NCBI GenBank assembly: GCA_003136335.1
Contig: PLEA01000307.1
Span: 1 to 6,012, forward strand
Source of the DNA: Acidobacteriaceae bacterium
Lineage (GTDB): Bacteria; Acidobacteriota; Terriglobia; Terriglobales; SbA1
Length of the DNA: 6,012 bases
Direction: 5' to 3'
Under the pieces are notes generated by a model. It was not told the DNA's origin and made no database searches. It saw nothing but the letters and a program-made list of their open reading frames with translations. Of this stretch, positions 1 through 5,954 are shown piece after piece. Position 1 is the first letter of the stretch. Each line of letters begins with the position of its first letter. The position numbers and the translations under genes are program-made.

Positions 1-74
1 CTTCCGTCCCGGAAGAGCAAGCTGTGGTCGCGATGACAGGGTTTTGGGGTTCGGAGTCAAAAAGCCCGTGAAGT

Positions 75-122
75 CAAAATCCCTACCCTGTCTCTCCAAA
101 GAGTGGAGAGACTAGGGAGGGG
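75..122 (+). repeat. Intergenic hairpin repeat, copy 1
   Basis: The copy opens with CAAAAT (75-80). The left arm at 81-97 pairs with the right arm at 105-122 around a 7-base loop (98-104). The stem has eight pairs next to the loop, a single bulged base (T113), four pairs, an A-A mismatch (85/118), then a G-U and three G-C pairs. It matches copy 2 (2812-2859) at 40 of 48 positions without gaps. It could be a REP-like element or a transcription terminator of an upstream gene, but there is no T-run after the stem, so an intrinsic terminator of the classical kind is not supported. Confidence 0.8.
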
Positions 123-285
123 CAGGCGGAGTGTCCGTTCTCGGGCAGCGGCGTCCATCAGCGGACGCGGACATTGCGGCGCGTGGCTGCCGGCATCCGT
201 TTTTCCTTTTGTTGCCAACGGGCTTCGGCTGGAGAGTTTGGTGCGAGGTTTGCTGTGCAGGTTTGATTGGTCAGGCCTTTCGAGC

Positions 286-317
286 CTTCGCAAGCGGGCG
301 AAGCGGGCGGCAGGAGA
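286..317 (+). promoter_or_regulatory. Ribosome binding site of the permease gene, with a small hairpin just upstream
   Basis: AGGAGA at 312-317 lies nine bases before the ATG at 327. It is a strong Shine-Dalgarno match and decides the start over the in-frame codon at 267, which would add 20 residues not typical of the family. A 6-bp inverted repeat (CTTCGC 286-291, GCGAAG 298-303, 6-base loop) ends eight bases before the site. It leaves the site exposed, so a regulatory role is possible but not shown. Confidence 0.65.
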
Positions 318-326
318 CAACCGGCG

Positions 327-2768
327 ATGGAAACGATCGTTCAAGACTTGAAATATGGAGTGCGGCAGTTTCGGAAGAATCCGGGATTCACTGCCATCGC
401 TGTGCTCACGCTGGCGCTGGGCATAGCTGTGAACGCCACGATGTTTAGTCTGGTGAGCGCGTTTCTGTTGCGGCGTCCGCCGGGGCGCGAACCGGAGCGG
501 GTGGCTGTAGTTTCGTCGGTCGATCCGGCGCAGGGGTTTCAGGCCGATGCGAATCCTGTTTCTGTGCCTAATTACCTTGCATGGCGCGAAGCCAACCACG
601 TTTTTGCGGACATGGCGGCTGCGGATGAGTCTCGCACCGTCAGTTTGACCTCACAGCGGCAGTCAGAGGCACTGCGCTCCGCGGCTGTGTCTCCGAATTA
701 TTTCAGCGTGTTGGGTGTTACGCCGCAACTTGGGCGGACCTTTGAAACTGGCGAAGACCAGAATGGACAAGATCACGTCGTCATTCTCAGCCAGGAGATA
801 TGGGAGCAGCGCTTTGGTTCGGACGCTTCGATCGTCGGACGTATTGTTCGCTTGAACCGGGAACCTTACACTGTGGTCGGGGTAATGCCCGCCAGTTTTC
901 GGCTGATGGGCTTCACGCCGCAACTGTGGACGCCGCTGGTGTTGAGCGCTGCCGACCAAACCGCAGCCGCCCGCAAGGATCGCTCTTTGTATGTGTTCGC
1001 GCGGTTGAAACCTGGCATACCCATCAAACAAGCGCGCGCCGAACTGGTCACGCTGGCCAATCGCGCCGAGGAAAACTTTCCTGAGACCGAGAAAGGATGG
1101 GGCGCCACAGTGCGCACGCTGCCGGATTTCCTGGTTTACGATTTCGGTATTCGCAGCGCGCTGGCGGTGATGATGACGACGGTTGGGTTTGTTCTTATGA
1201 TGGCCTGCGCTAATGTAGCCGGGTTGCTGTTAGCGCGAGCCGCGGGACGGCGGAAGGAACTGGCGATTCGTTGCGCTCTTGGAGCCGGGCGCCTGCGGGT
1301 TGCGCGGCAATTGTTGACCGAAGGAATGGTGATCGCATTTCTCGGCGGGAGCATCGGTCTTCTGCTTTCAGATTGGGGCATTCAACTGGTTCGTGCGAGT
1401 TTGACCTTCAACGCGGCGATCAGCGCTGTACCGTTGAGTCTGGATCGGAATGTGCTGCTCTTTGCTGCGGGAATCTCGCTAACTTGCGCGGTGCTGTGCG
1501 GGCTGGCGCCGTCGCTGAACGCGTCGCGAACCGATATCACAACCAATTTGAAGGACGAAAGCCGCGGCGCTTCGCCCAGCCGTTCGCATAGCCGAATCCG
1601 GACTGTGATGGTTACCGGGGAGATTGCGCTGGCGCTGTTTCTGCTGGTCGGAACTGGGCTGCTGGTGCGCGCGATTTTTCTGCTTGACCATCAGAGTCTG
1701 GGATTTGAGACAGAGCATCTGCTCACCGCCGGCGTGACTTTGGATAACGCGCGATACCAAGATGGTTCCTTGCAAGGCCGTTTCGTTCTGAATCTGATTT
1801 CCCGTCTGCAGCAGCTTCCCGGCGCCGAGGCCGTGGCAGTCGCTTCCGACTTGCCGGCAACTGGGCCGGGCAGTGTTGCCTTTCACATCCAAGGCCAGGC
1901 GAAGGAGTCGACGAACCAGGGGCGCAGCGCTTTTGATGTTGTGGTGACTCCGGATTACTTTCGGACGGCGGGCATTTCGCTGCTGCACGGCCGGGCATTC
2001 ACTGACATCGATAACGCCACTGCGCCGCGCGTGGTGGTGGTGAATCAGGAGTTTGTGCATCGTTATCTGCAGGATCAGGAAGCGGTCGGGAAGCAAGTTC
2101 GTCTGGATGTGAGCGGAGCGACGCCGGGATGGAGCGAGATCGTCGGAGTGGTTGGCAACGTCAGAGCCTATTCGGAATTCACGCGCGACGATCCGGAAGT
2201 GTACGAAGCGTTTCTGCAACGGCCCGTGTCTTCCTTCTCTCTTATGATTCGGGCAACTTCCGATCCGAACATTCTTGCATCTGCGCTGTACAACACCGTG
2301 GGTCAGATGGACGCCGAACTCCCTCTGGCTCGCGTGATGAGCATGCCGGCAGTGATCGATTCGCAGAGAGCGGGAAATCCGTTTTTCGAACGCGTGCTGG
2401 GAACCTTCGCGCTGCTAGCGCTGATCCTGGCGGCGATTGGGATTTATGGGCTGGTCGCTTACTCGGTGGGGCAGCGGACGCACGAAATCGGGATTCGCAT
2501 GGCGCTGGGAGCCAGAAGTCAGGACGTGCTGCGCATGGTTCTGGGCGAGGGTATGAAAATGGCTGCAATCGGAGGGGCGGTTGGACTGGCGCTGGCGCTG
2601 CCGCTGCCGAGAATCTTCGGGGCGTTGTTCTTTGATCTGCACATTCATGAGCCGTGGCTTTACTTCGTTGTGCCGGTGGCTATTCTTATGGTCGCAGTGT
2701 TGGCCACGTATGTGCCGGCGCGGCGGGCTGCGCGGGTGAATCCCATGAGTGCGCTACGGCAGGATTAG
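327..2768 (+). CDS. ADOP-family (duplicated MacB/FtsX-type) ABC transporter permease
   Basis: An 813-residue inner-membrane protein made of two tandem copies of the MacB/FtsX permease unit. Residues 21-48 form the first membrane helix, within the typical opening RKNPGFTAIAVLTLALGI. About 49-265 is the first periplasmic core domain, with the family phrases NYFSVLG and YTVVGVMPASF. Helices follow near 277-303, 333-357 and 375-397, with the cytoplasmic RRKELAIRCALGAGR segment after the first of these. The second unit has helices near 426-452, 689-715, 741-765 and 776-796, a second core domain (about 453-680), and the matching RTHEIGIRMALGAR. It ends with the usual ARVNPMSALR-type tail. Eight helices and this length fit the 'acidobacterial duplicated orphan permease' family. 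No ATPase gene is in the window, as 'orphan' implies. Related MacB proteins drive efflux or mechanical work on periplasmic substrates; the substrate here cannot be told. The gene looks intact and lies between two hairpin repeats. Confidence 0.95.
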   Translation: METIVQDLKYGVRQFRKNPGFTAIAVLTLALGIAVNATMFSLVSAFLLRRPPGREPERVAVVSSVDPAQGFQADANPVSVPNYLAWREANHVFADMAAADESRTVSLTSQRQSEALRSAAVSPNYFSVLGVTPQLGRTFETGEDQNGQDHVVILSQEIWEQRFGSDASIVGRIVRLNREPYTVVGVMPASFRLMGFTPQLWTPLVLSAADQTAAARKDRSLYVFARLKPGIPIKQARAELVTLANRAEENFPETEKGWGATVRTLPDFLVYDFGIRSALAVMMTTVGFVLMMACANVAGLLLARAAGRRKELAIRCALGAGRLRVARQLLTEGMVIAFLGGSIGLLLSDWGIQLVRASLTFNAAISAVPLSLDRNVLLFAAGISLTCAVLCGLAPSLNASRTDITTNLKDESRGASPSRSHSRIRTVMVTGEIALALFLLVGTGLLVRAIFLLDHQSLGFETEHLLTAGVTLDNARYQDGSLQGRFVLNLISRLQQLPGAEAVAVASDLPATGPGSVAFHIQGQAKESTNQGRSAFDVVVTPDYFRTAGISLLHGRAFTDIDNATAPRVVVVNQEFVHRYLQDQEAVGKQVRLDVSGATPGWSEIVGVVGNVRAYSEFTRDDPEVYEAFLQRPVSSFSLMIRATSDPNILASALYNTVGQMDAELPLARVMSMPAVIDSQRAGNPFFERVLGTFALLALILAAIGIYGLVAYSVGQRTHEIGIRMALGARSQDVLRMVLGEGMKMAAIGGAVGLALALPLPRIFGALFFDLHIHEPWLYFVVPVAILMVAVLATYVPARRAARVNPMSALRQD

Positions 2769-2811
2769 CGGCACCACATGTCGGTTAAGGTATTCACACG
2801 GACGGTAGGTC

Positions 2812-2859
2812 CAAAATCCCCATCCTGTCTTTCCAAAGAACGGAGAGACAAGGATGGGG
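2812..2859 (+). repeat. Intergenic hairpin repeat, copy 2
   Basis: Starts 43 bases after the permease stop with the same CAAAATCCC opening as copy 1 and in the same orientation. The arms 2818-2834 and 2842-2859 form 17 pairs (one G-U) around a 7-base loop, with one bulged A (2850) exactly where copy 1 has its bulged T. Of the eight differences from copy 1, two form a compensatory change: C86-G117 in copy 1 is T2823-A2854 here. Another difference turns the A-A mismatch of copy 1 into an A-T pair. Its place suggests a 3'-end element of the permease transcript, or a REP-like repeat. No T-run follows. Confidence 0.85.
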
Positions 2860-2904
2860 CACCCAGTGGACAATCAGACGCACGACGCGGTACATCTGAG
2901 CTGT

Positions 2905-2915
2905 GGGAGCGAGGG
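2905..2915 (+). promoter_or_regulatory. Ribosome binding site region of the Rid-family gene
   Basis: Two purine-rich stretches precede the ATG at 2921: GGGAG (2905-2909, 11 bases away) and GAGGG (2911-2915, 5 bases away). They favour this ATG over the in-frame GTG at 2903, which would add six residues and lie within the site itself. Confidence 0.55.
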
Positions 2916-2920
2916 CCAAC

Positions 2921-3367
2921 ATGGCTAAGTATGAAATTCAGAACAAGCGTGGGGCGCCGCCGCGGGGGGCGTACTCACAGGGATGGCGGGCGGGAGATTT
3001 CATTTTTGTGACCGGCACTGGTCCGAGTGATCCGGCTAGCGGAGAGCTGGTGGGCGATACGATTGAACGGCAGACTGAGCAGACTATTGACAACATCTCC
3101 GCCATTCTGGAGGCGGATGGGGCATCGCTTCGCGATGTGGTCAAAGTTACGGTGCACCTCAGTGACACCAGTCTGTTTGCCCGCTACAACGCGGTGTATG
3201 CGCGGCGCTTTTCGAAGCCGTATCCGGTTCGCACGACCGTGGGCAGCGATCTTGGACATTCGGCCGGGATGCTGATTGAGATTGATTGCATTGCTTACCG
3301 TGAGGGGAAGAAAGCGCGGAGGAAGGCGAAGACTTCAAAGAAAAGGCCGGTGCGACCCAGAAGATAA
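2921..3367 (+). CDS. Rid-family (YjgF/YER057c/UK114) reactive imine/enamine deaminase with basic C-terminal tail
   Basis: A 148-residue cytoplasmic protein. Proteins of this family form trimers and hydrolyse 2-aminoacrylate and related imines, released by PLP enzymes, to 2-keto acids and ammonia, which protects other PLP enzymes from damage. Residues 1-126 cover the whole fold. They include the GAYSQG segment (16-21), the strand FIFVTGTGP (27-35), the central KVTVHLSD region (75-82), Arg104 in PVRTTVG, which matches the substrate-carboxylate arginine (Arg105 in E. coli RidA), and Glu120 in the closing MLIEIDCIAY strand. The usual length is about 125-130 residues. Here a tail of 22 residues (127-148) carries 13 Lys/Arg, which is not a normal part of the family. 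Exact Rid subfamily is uncertain, so no symbol is given. A hairpin repeat lies upstream, and the next gene faces it tail to tail and encodes a PLP enzyme that could make its substrate. Confidence 0.92.
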   Translation: MAKYEIQNKRGAPPRGAYSQGWRAGDFIFVTGTGPSDPASGELVGDTIERQTEQTIDNISAILEADGASLRDVVKVTVHLSDTSLFARYNAVYARRFSKPYPVRTTVGSDLGHSAGMLIEIDCIAYREGKKARRKAKTSKKRPVRPRR

Positions 3368-3427
3368 GAGACACCGAAAGGTGAAGCTGTTTCTCAGGGG
3401 CCGCCCGCGTGTTTGCCGGTTCGGGGC

Positions 3428-3447
3428 GGCACGACTGAAGTCGTGCC
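3428..3447. repeat. Perfect 8-bp hairpin between convergent genes
   Basis: GGCACGAC (3428-3435) pairs fully with GTCGTGCC (3440-3447) around the tetraloop TGAA. A competing 7-bp stem can form between 3400-3406 and 3424-3430 and shares three bases with it, so the two exclude each other. It sits in the 148-base gap between the stop codons of the Rid gene and the PLP-enzyme gene, where a two-way transcription barrier would be useful. No T-run is present on either side. It resembles short palindromes that I recall as scattered in acidobacterial genomes, but I could not check this. Confidence 0.75.
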
Positions 3448-3483
3448 CTTCCCAAAACCATCTGTGCCCTCCCAAAACCATTC
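3443..3483. repeat. Two-copy tandem direct repeat, about 20 bases per unit
   Basis: Unit 1 (3443-3463) and unit 2 (3464-3483) both begin GTGCCCT and continue CCCAAAACCAT. Unit 1 has one extra T, and the last few bases differ. The first unit starts inside the right arm of the adjacent hairpin, so the second looks like a slip or partial duplication of the repeat's 3' flank. No coding function is apparent. Confidence 0.75.
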
Positions 3484-3515
3484 ATGAGATAGCCTCTGGA
3501 GTGGATGATCGTCGC

Positions 3516-4712
3516 TTAACTTCGTAGGGAAAGCGGTCGGTCTACGGTTTGCAACAACGGGGCTTCGCGGCCGCGAGCTGAGACGTTTTCTATGGACTCG
3601 ATGTTGCCGTTGCGCACCAGCAGGGCGTCATCGAAATTGTTTACCGTGGGGCAGATGTGGCGGGGAAGGAGATACAGGGCTTCGCCGATCGGCGGAGTTG
3701 GTGCTCCTTCTCTTGCCACTATGGGGAGATGCTCTTCGCTGGGCGAAAGCGGAGTGAGTTCGGGATGTCCGAGGACTACGCACGTGGGAACGCCGGCGTC
3801 GGCGGAGACGGTTTTGTGTCCGGCGTCGCAGGTGATGATTCCGGGGTAAGGATGGCTGACCACGCGGGTTAAAACCAGTGCCGCCGGGCAGTAGCCGTAT
3901 GCGGTGGGGAGTTGCTGCAGGCTGGTGGCGTCGCAATAAACGATGGTTCCGGGCGAGATGCGATGGATGAAATTGGCGCGGCCGCGAAAGGCTTGGTAGG
4001 CGAGCGAGCAGGGGAAGGTGGGCGTGCCTGCGGTGATCACTTCCGGCACATTCAAGCCGAGGCGCTCAAGTTCGGTGGCCAGTTTCAGTAAATGGTCATA
4101 GCCGCGATGGGCTGCCTGCGTGCGCTCGGGCTCGGCCAGACTGCCGTATTGGCCGTCATAGTAGTGCAGGCCGCGGAACTCCAGGCCGGTATCGGCGATT
4201 GCGCGCGCCAGGGCGACAACTTTGTTGGTCTGGCTTTGGTCGATGCCGGTGCGGTTCATGCCGGGATTGATGTCGAGAAAAATTCCTACGCGGCTGGCGC
4301 GCCATTGCCGCAGCTGGTTTTCGTTTTCGGCCAGAACGGAAATGCGGACGGCGGAGAACTGCTGCGCGATTTCCTGCGCGCGGCGAGCGTTGGCGCCTAT
4401 TGCGGGGTAGGCGAGGAGGACGTCGGCTGCGCCGTTGCGGCAGGCGACCAGCAGTTCCAGCGTGGTGGCGCACTTGAAATTGCGGATGCCGCGGTCGAGC
4501 AACATGCGAAGGGTGTGGGCGAGCTTGGCGGTTTTGATGTGCACTCGCCAGCGGTTGGCGTCGCCAGCCAGCAACTGCAGGGTGCGTTCAATGTTAGCGG
4601 CAATTTGATCGGGATACAGCACTAACGCTGGAGTCAGGACGTCTTCGATCGCGGACACGGCGTAGTGGGGGTCCCAGCTCAATTCGTGCAGCATGGACTT
4701 TTGGGTTGGCAT
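3516..4712 (-). CDS. D-threonine aldolase/D-serine dehydratase-family PLP-dependent enzyme
   Basis: A 398-residue cytoplasmic enzyme of the fold-type III (alanine racemase-like) group. The N-terminal barrel carries the PLP lysine, Lys60, in VHIKTAK, the place of the family's PHxKTHK motif. GMNRTGI (151-157), HYYDGQYG (183-190) and TAGTPTF (227-233) follow as typical barrel-strand and phosphate-binding segments. The C-terminal domain, of the metal-binding D-serine-dehydratase type, has CDAGHKTVSAD (295-305) and ends with His352-x-Cys354 in RHICPTVN. As I recall, His-x-Cys binds zinc in vertebrate D-serine dehydratase, while a characterised D-threonine aldolase uses His-x-Asp. I therefore lean towards a D-serine dehydratase-like activity (D-serine to pyruvate and ammonia), with D-threonine or 3-hydroxy-D-amino-acid aldolase the main alternative. 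The ATG at 4712 is preferred. A TTG at 4751 would overlap the candidate -35 box, and an ATG at 4694 (residue 7) is also possible. No start has a clear Shine-Dalgarno sequence. The length is close to the family norm and the gene looks intact. Confidence 0.92.
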   Translation of the reverse strand: MPTQKSMLHELSWDPHYAVSAIEDVLTPALVLYPDQIAANIERTLQLLAGDANRWRVHIKTAKLAHTLRMLLDRGIRNFKCATTLELLVACRNGAADVLLAYPAIGANARRAQEIAQQFSAVRISVLAENENQLRQWRASRVGIFLDINPGMNRTGIDQSQTNKVVALARAIADTGLEFRGLHYYDGQYGSLAEPERTQAAHRGYDHLLKLATELERLGLNVPEVITAGTPTFPCSLAYQAFRGRANFIHRISPGTIVYCDATSLQQLPTAYGYCPAALVLTRVVSHPYPGIITCDAGHKTVSADAGVPTCVVLGHPELTPLSPSEEHLPIVAREGAPTPPIGEALYLLPRHICPTVNNFDDALLVRNGNIESIENVSARGREAPLLQTVDRPLSLRS

Positions 4713-4721
4713 TACGCTTCG

Positions 4722-4751
4722 ATGATAGCGCGTGAGCGGACTCAGAGCCAA
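4722..4751 (-). promoter_or_regulatory. Candidate sigma70-type promoter of the PLP-enzyme gene
   Basis: Read on the reverse strand, TTGGCT (4746-4751, four of six consensus bases) is separated by 18 bases from TATCAT (4722-4727, five of six). Transcription would begin around 4713-4716, at most a few bases before the ATG at 4712, giving an almost leaderless message. That agrees with the missing Shine-Dalgarno sequence. Starting at the ATG at 4694 instead would leave a leader of about 20 bases, also without a clear site. Confidence 0.45.
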
Positions 4752-4857
4752 AGCGCGCGGGGCGTGTGCTCTACGGTCTGCGCGCGAGATCCTTCCCTCG
4801 GAAATTCAGACTGCACCTTTACCGAGGATTCCCCTGATCCACAGCGGGGCGTCGTTG

Positions 4858-4866
4858 TAGTATGCT
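4858..4866 (+). promoter_or_regulatory. Possible -10 element of the secreted-protein gene
   Basis: TAGTAT (4858-4863), overlapping TATGCT (4861-4866), resembles a -10 box about 30-35 bases before the ATG at 4896. The best -35 candidates at the right distance (such as TGATCC at 4835-4840) are poor, so this is tentative. It would give a leader of some 20-30 bases. Confidence 0.3.
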
Positions 4867-4895
4867 GTTGCTCGCGAACGCCACCGCTTCGAAAA

Positions 4896-5675
4896 ATGAA
4901 ACGTACTTTTCTTTTACTCCCTCTGTCTTCTTTTTTATGGTGCACGGCAATGTGCACCGCGGCCGCGCTGGGCCAAGCGGGTCCGGTGGCGGCTGCGCCT
5001 CCTGCGAACGGGCAGTATTCCGCGCAGGGCAGGGCTACGGAGGGGGCTCAGCCGGTTTCGTATGCGTCGATGACGCAGTTGAACGGAATGCTGGCGCAAC
5101 TGGAAGAGAGCTCAAAGAGCACGCAGGCGGACCTGGCGAAGTTGCGCATTGAGCGCTGGAAGACGGACGGCAATTCGAAGAAGCAGACGCTGGCGAACGT
5201 GGATTCCATTCAGCGCAATCTGCAGGGCGCGCTGCCGGAGATCATCGCGCAATTGCGGGCACAGCCGGAAGATCTGCCGACGACTTTCAAACTCTACCGC
5301 AATCTCGATGCCTTGTATGACGTGGTGGGTGTTGTGGTGGAGGGGACGGGGGCGTTCGGGTCGAAAGATGATTTCCAGTCGCTGTCGAATGATCTAACCA
5401 CCTTTGAGGACGCGCGTAAGCAGTTGGCGAAGCGGATTGAGAGTTTGTCGTCGGCCAAGGAAGTCGAGATCGTGCGGTTGCGGGCGGACTTGAAGACGGC
5501 GCAGGCGGCGATTCCGGCGGCTCCGCCGAAGAAGGTTGTGGTGGATGATAACGAGCCGCCGAAGAAGCCGGTGGTGAAGAAGAAGAAGCCGGCGGCGAAA
5601 CCGGCGACCCCATCCATAACTACGGCGCCGGCGGGGCAGACGCCGCCCGCACAGCCGCCAGCGAAGCCTCAGTAG
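4896..5675 (+). CDS. Secreted alpha-helical protein with Pro/Lys/Ala-rich tail, function unknown
   Basis: I do not recognise a family for this 259-residue protein. The start MKRTFLLLPL opens a clear Sec signal peptide: basic residues 2-3, a hydrophobic core to about 25, and likely cleavage after ALGQA (residue 28). Cysteines 16 and 20 lie in the hydrophobic core but lack a proper lipobox. A Gln/Ala/Pro-rich linker (29-55) leads to a charged, mostly helical region (57-205) with heptad-like stretches such as MTQLNGMLAQLEE and VEIVRLRADLKTAQ, so coiled-coil or bundle packing is likely. Residues 206-259 are low complexity, with PPKK, KKKK and AAKPA runs, perhaps binding anionic cell-wall or membrane polymers. 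The frame is open back to 4665, but that extension overlaps the divergent gene and has no hydrophobic start, so the ATG at 4896 is chosen despite having no evident Shine-Dalgarno sequence. The gene is transcribed away from the PLP-enzyme gene across a 183-base gap. Confidence 0.78.
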   Translation: MKRTFLLLPLSSFLWCTAMCTAAALGQAGPVAAAPPANGQYSAQGRATEGAQPVSYASMTQLNGMLAQLEESSKSTQADLAKLRIERWKTDGNSKKQTLANVDSIQRNLQGALPEIIAQLRAQPEDLPTTFKLYRNLDALYDVVGVVVEGTGAFGSKDDFQSLSNDLTTFEDARKQLAKRIESLSSAKEVEIVRLRADLKTAQAAIPAAPPKKVVVDDNEPPKKPVVKKKKPAAKPATPSITTAPAGQTPPAQPPAKPQ

Positions 5676-5713
5676 TTGACCGTCGTGGGGTGAGCCGGAG
5701 ATAGCGCGAAGAT

Positions 5714-5748
5714 CAAAATCCCACCCTCGCCGCCAGGGACGGGGCTGG
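5714..5748 (+). repeat. Degenerate third copy of the hairpin repeat
   Basis: It begins 38 bases after the preceding stop with CAAAATCCCACCCT (5714-5727), which matches copy 1 except for one missing T. The rest has diverged. A remnant stem CCCT/AGGG (5724-5727 with 5735-5738) still encloses a 7-base loop, and an alternative outer pairing joins CCA-CCC (5721-5726) to GGG-TGG (5742-5748) with one bulge. It is probably a decayed member of the family seen at 75-122 and 2812-2859. Confidence 0.55.
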
Positions 5749-5750
5749 AG

Positions 5751-5900
5751 CGGCCACTCTCATCTTTCATCTTTATCCGAATCTTTCCCTCGCGCTCCGA
5801 GTCTCTCTTCCCTCACCCGCATCCCTCACTCGAATCAGCCCTACTTCCAATCTCTGCTTGGCTCCGAATCTGTTACTCTTCCTGCCATCTACATTTCATT
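5751..5900. other. Pyrimidine-rich non-coding tract with a recurring short word
   Basis: By hand count 111 of 150 bases on the + strand are C or T, and only 16 are G, unlike the GC-rich, G-containing genes around it. The word TCCGAATCT occurs at 5776-5784 and 5863-5871, with variants TCCGAGTCT at 5796-5804 and TCCAATCT at 5846-5853, and a weaker TCGAATC at 5830-5836. No open frame or Shine-Dalgarno-led gene is seen on either strand. It may be a regulatory region of the next gene or simply strand-biased spacer. Confidence 0.55.
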
Positions 5901-5954
5901 CTCAGGTTTGCCTTCATTCGAGGTCTGACGGCTGAGGTTTGAAGTCCGGCACTT

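Larger units (their letters stand above)
1..326. other. Non-coding leader region upstream of the permease gene
   Basis: No convincing complete gene lies here. All three forward frames are open from the window edge and stop early (TGA at 34-36, TGA at 69-71, TAG at 113-115), so one may be the last codons of an upstream gene, but none can be identified. Bases 1-15 form a perfect 6-bp inverted repeat (CTTCCG/CGGAAG, 3-base loop) that may continue outside the window. A 48-base hairpin repeat occupies 75-122. The remaining roughly 200 bases before the permease start show no strong sigma70 promoter. ADOP genes often sit beside a PadR-type regulator gene; none is seen here. The reverse-strand frame through 57-599 runs across both the repeat and the permease gene and looks like a shadow. 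Confidence 0.6.

Noticed and set aside
1..71. Tail of an upstream gene
   Set aside because: Three frames are open at the edge for 11-37 codons and none has recognisable content, so no coding call can be supported.
75..122. Hairpins read as CRISPR repeats or classical intrinsic terminators
   Set aside because: The copies are far apart with genes between them, so there is no array, and no T-run follows any stem.
57..599. Reverse-strand 180-residue frame
   Set aside because: It runs through the hairpin repeat, the leader and the first permease codons, is rich in Arg/Pro/His as antisense frames of GC-rich genes are, and shows no domain.
1479..2219. Reverse-strand 246-residue frame inside the permease gene
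   Set aside because: It is fully antisense to a well-supported gene, with low-quality composition and no recognisable motif.
2778..3011. Forward 77-residue frame after the permease
   Set aside because: It translates the hairpin repeat and then overlaps the Rid gene in another frame. Such peptides are typical false genes made by repeats.
4092..4625. Forward 177-residue frame opposite the PLP-enzyme gene
   Set aside because: It lies within a conserved enzyme gene on the other strand and shows no domain; it is best explained as an antisense shadow.
4665..4895. Upstream extension of the secreted-protein gene
   Set aside because: It would overlap the divergent PLP-enzyme start and bury the signal peptide 77 residues into the protein.
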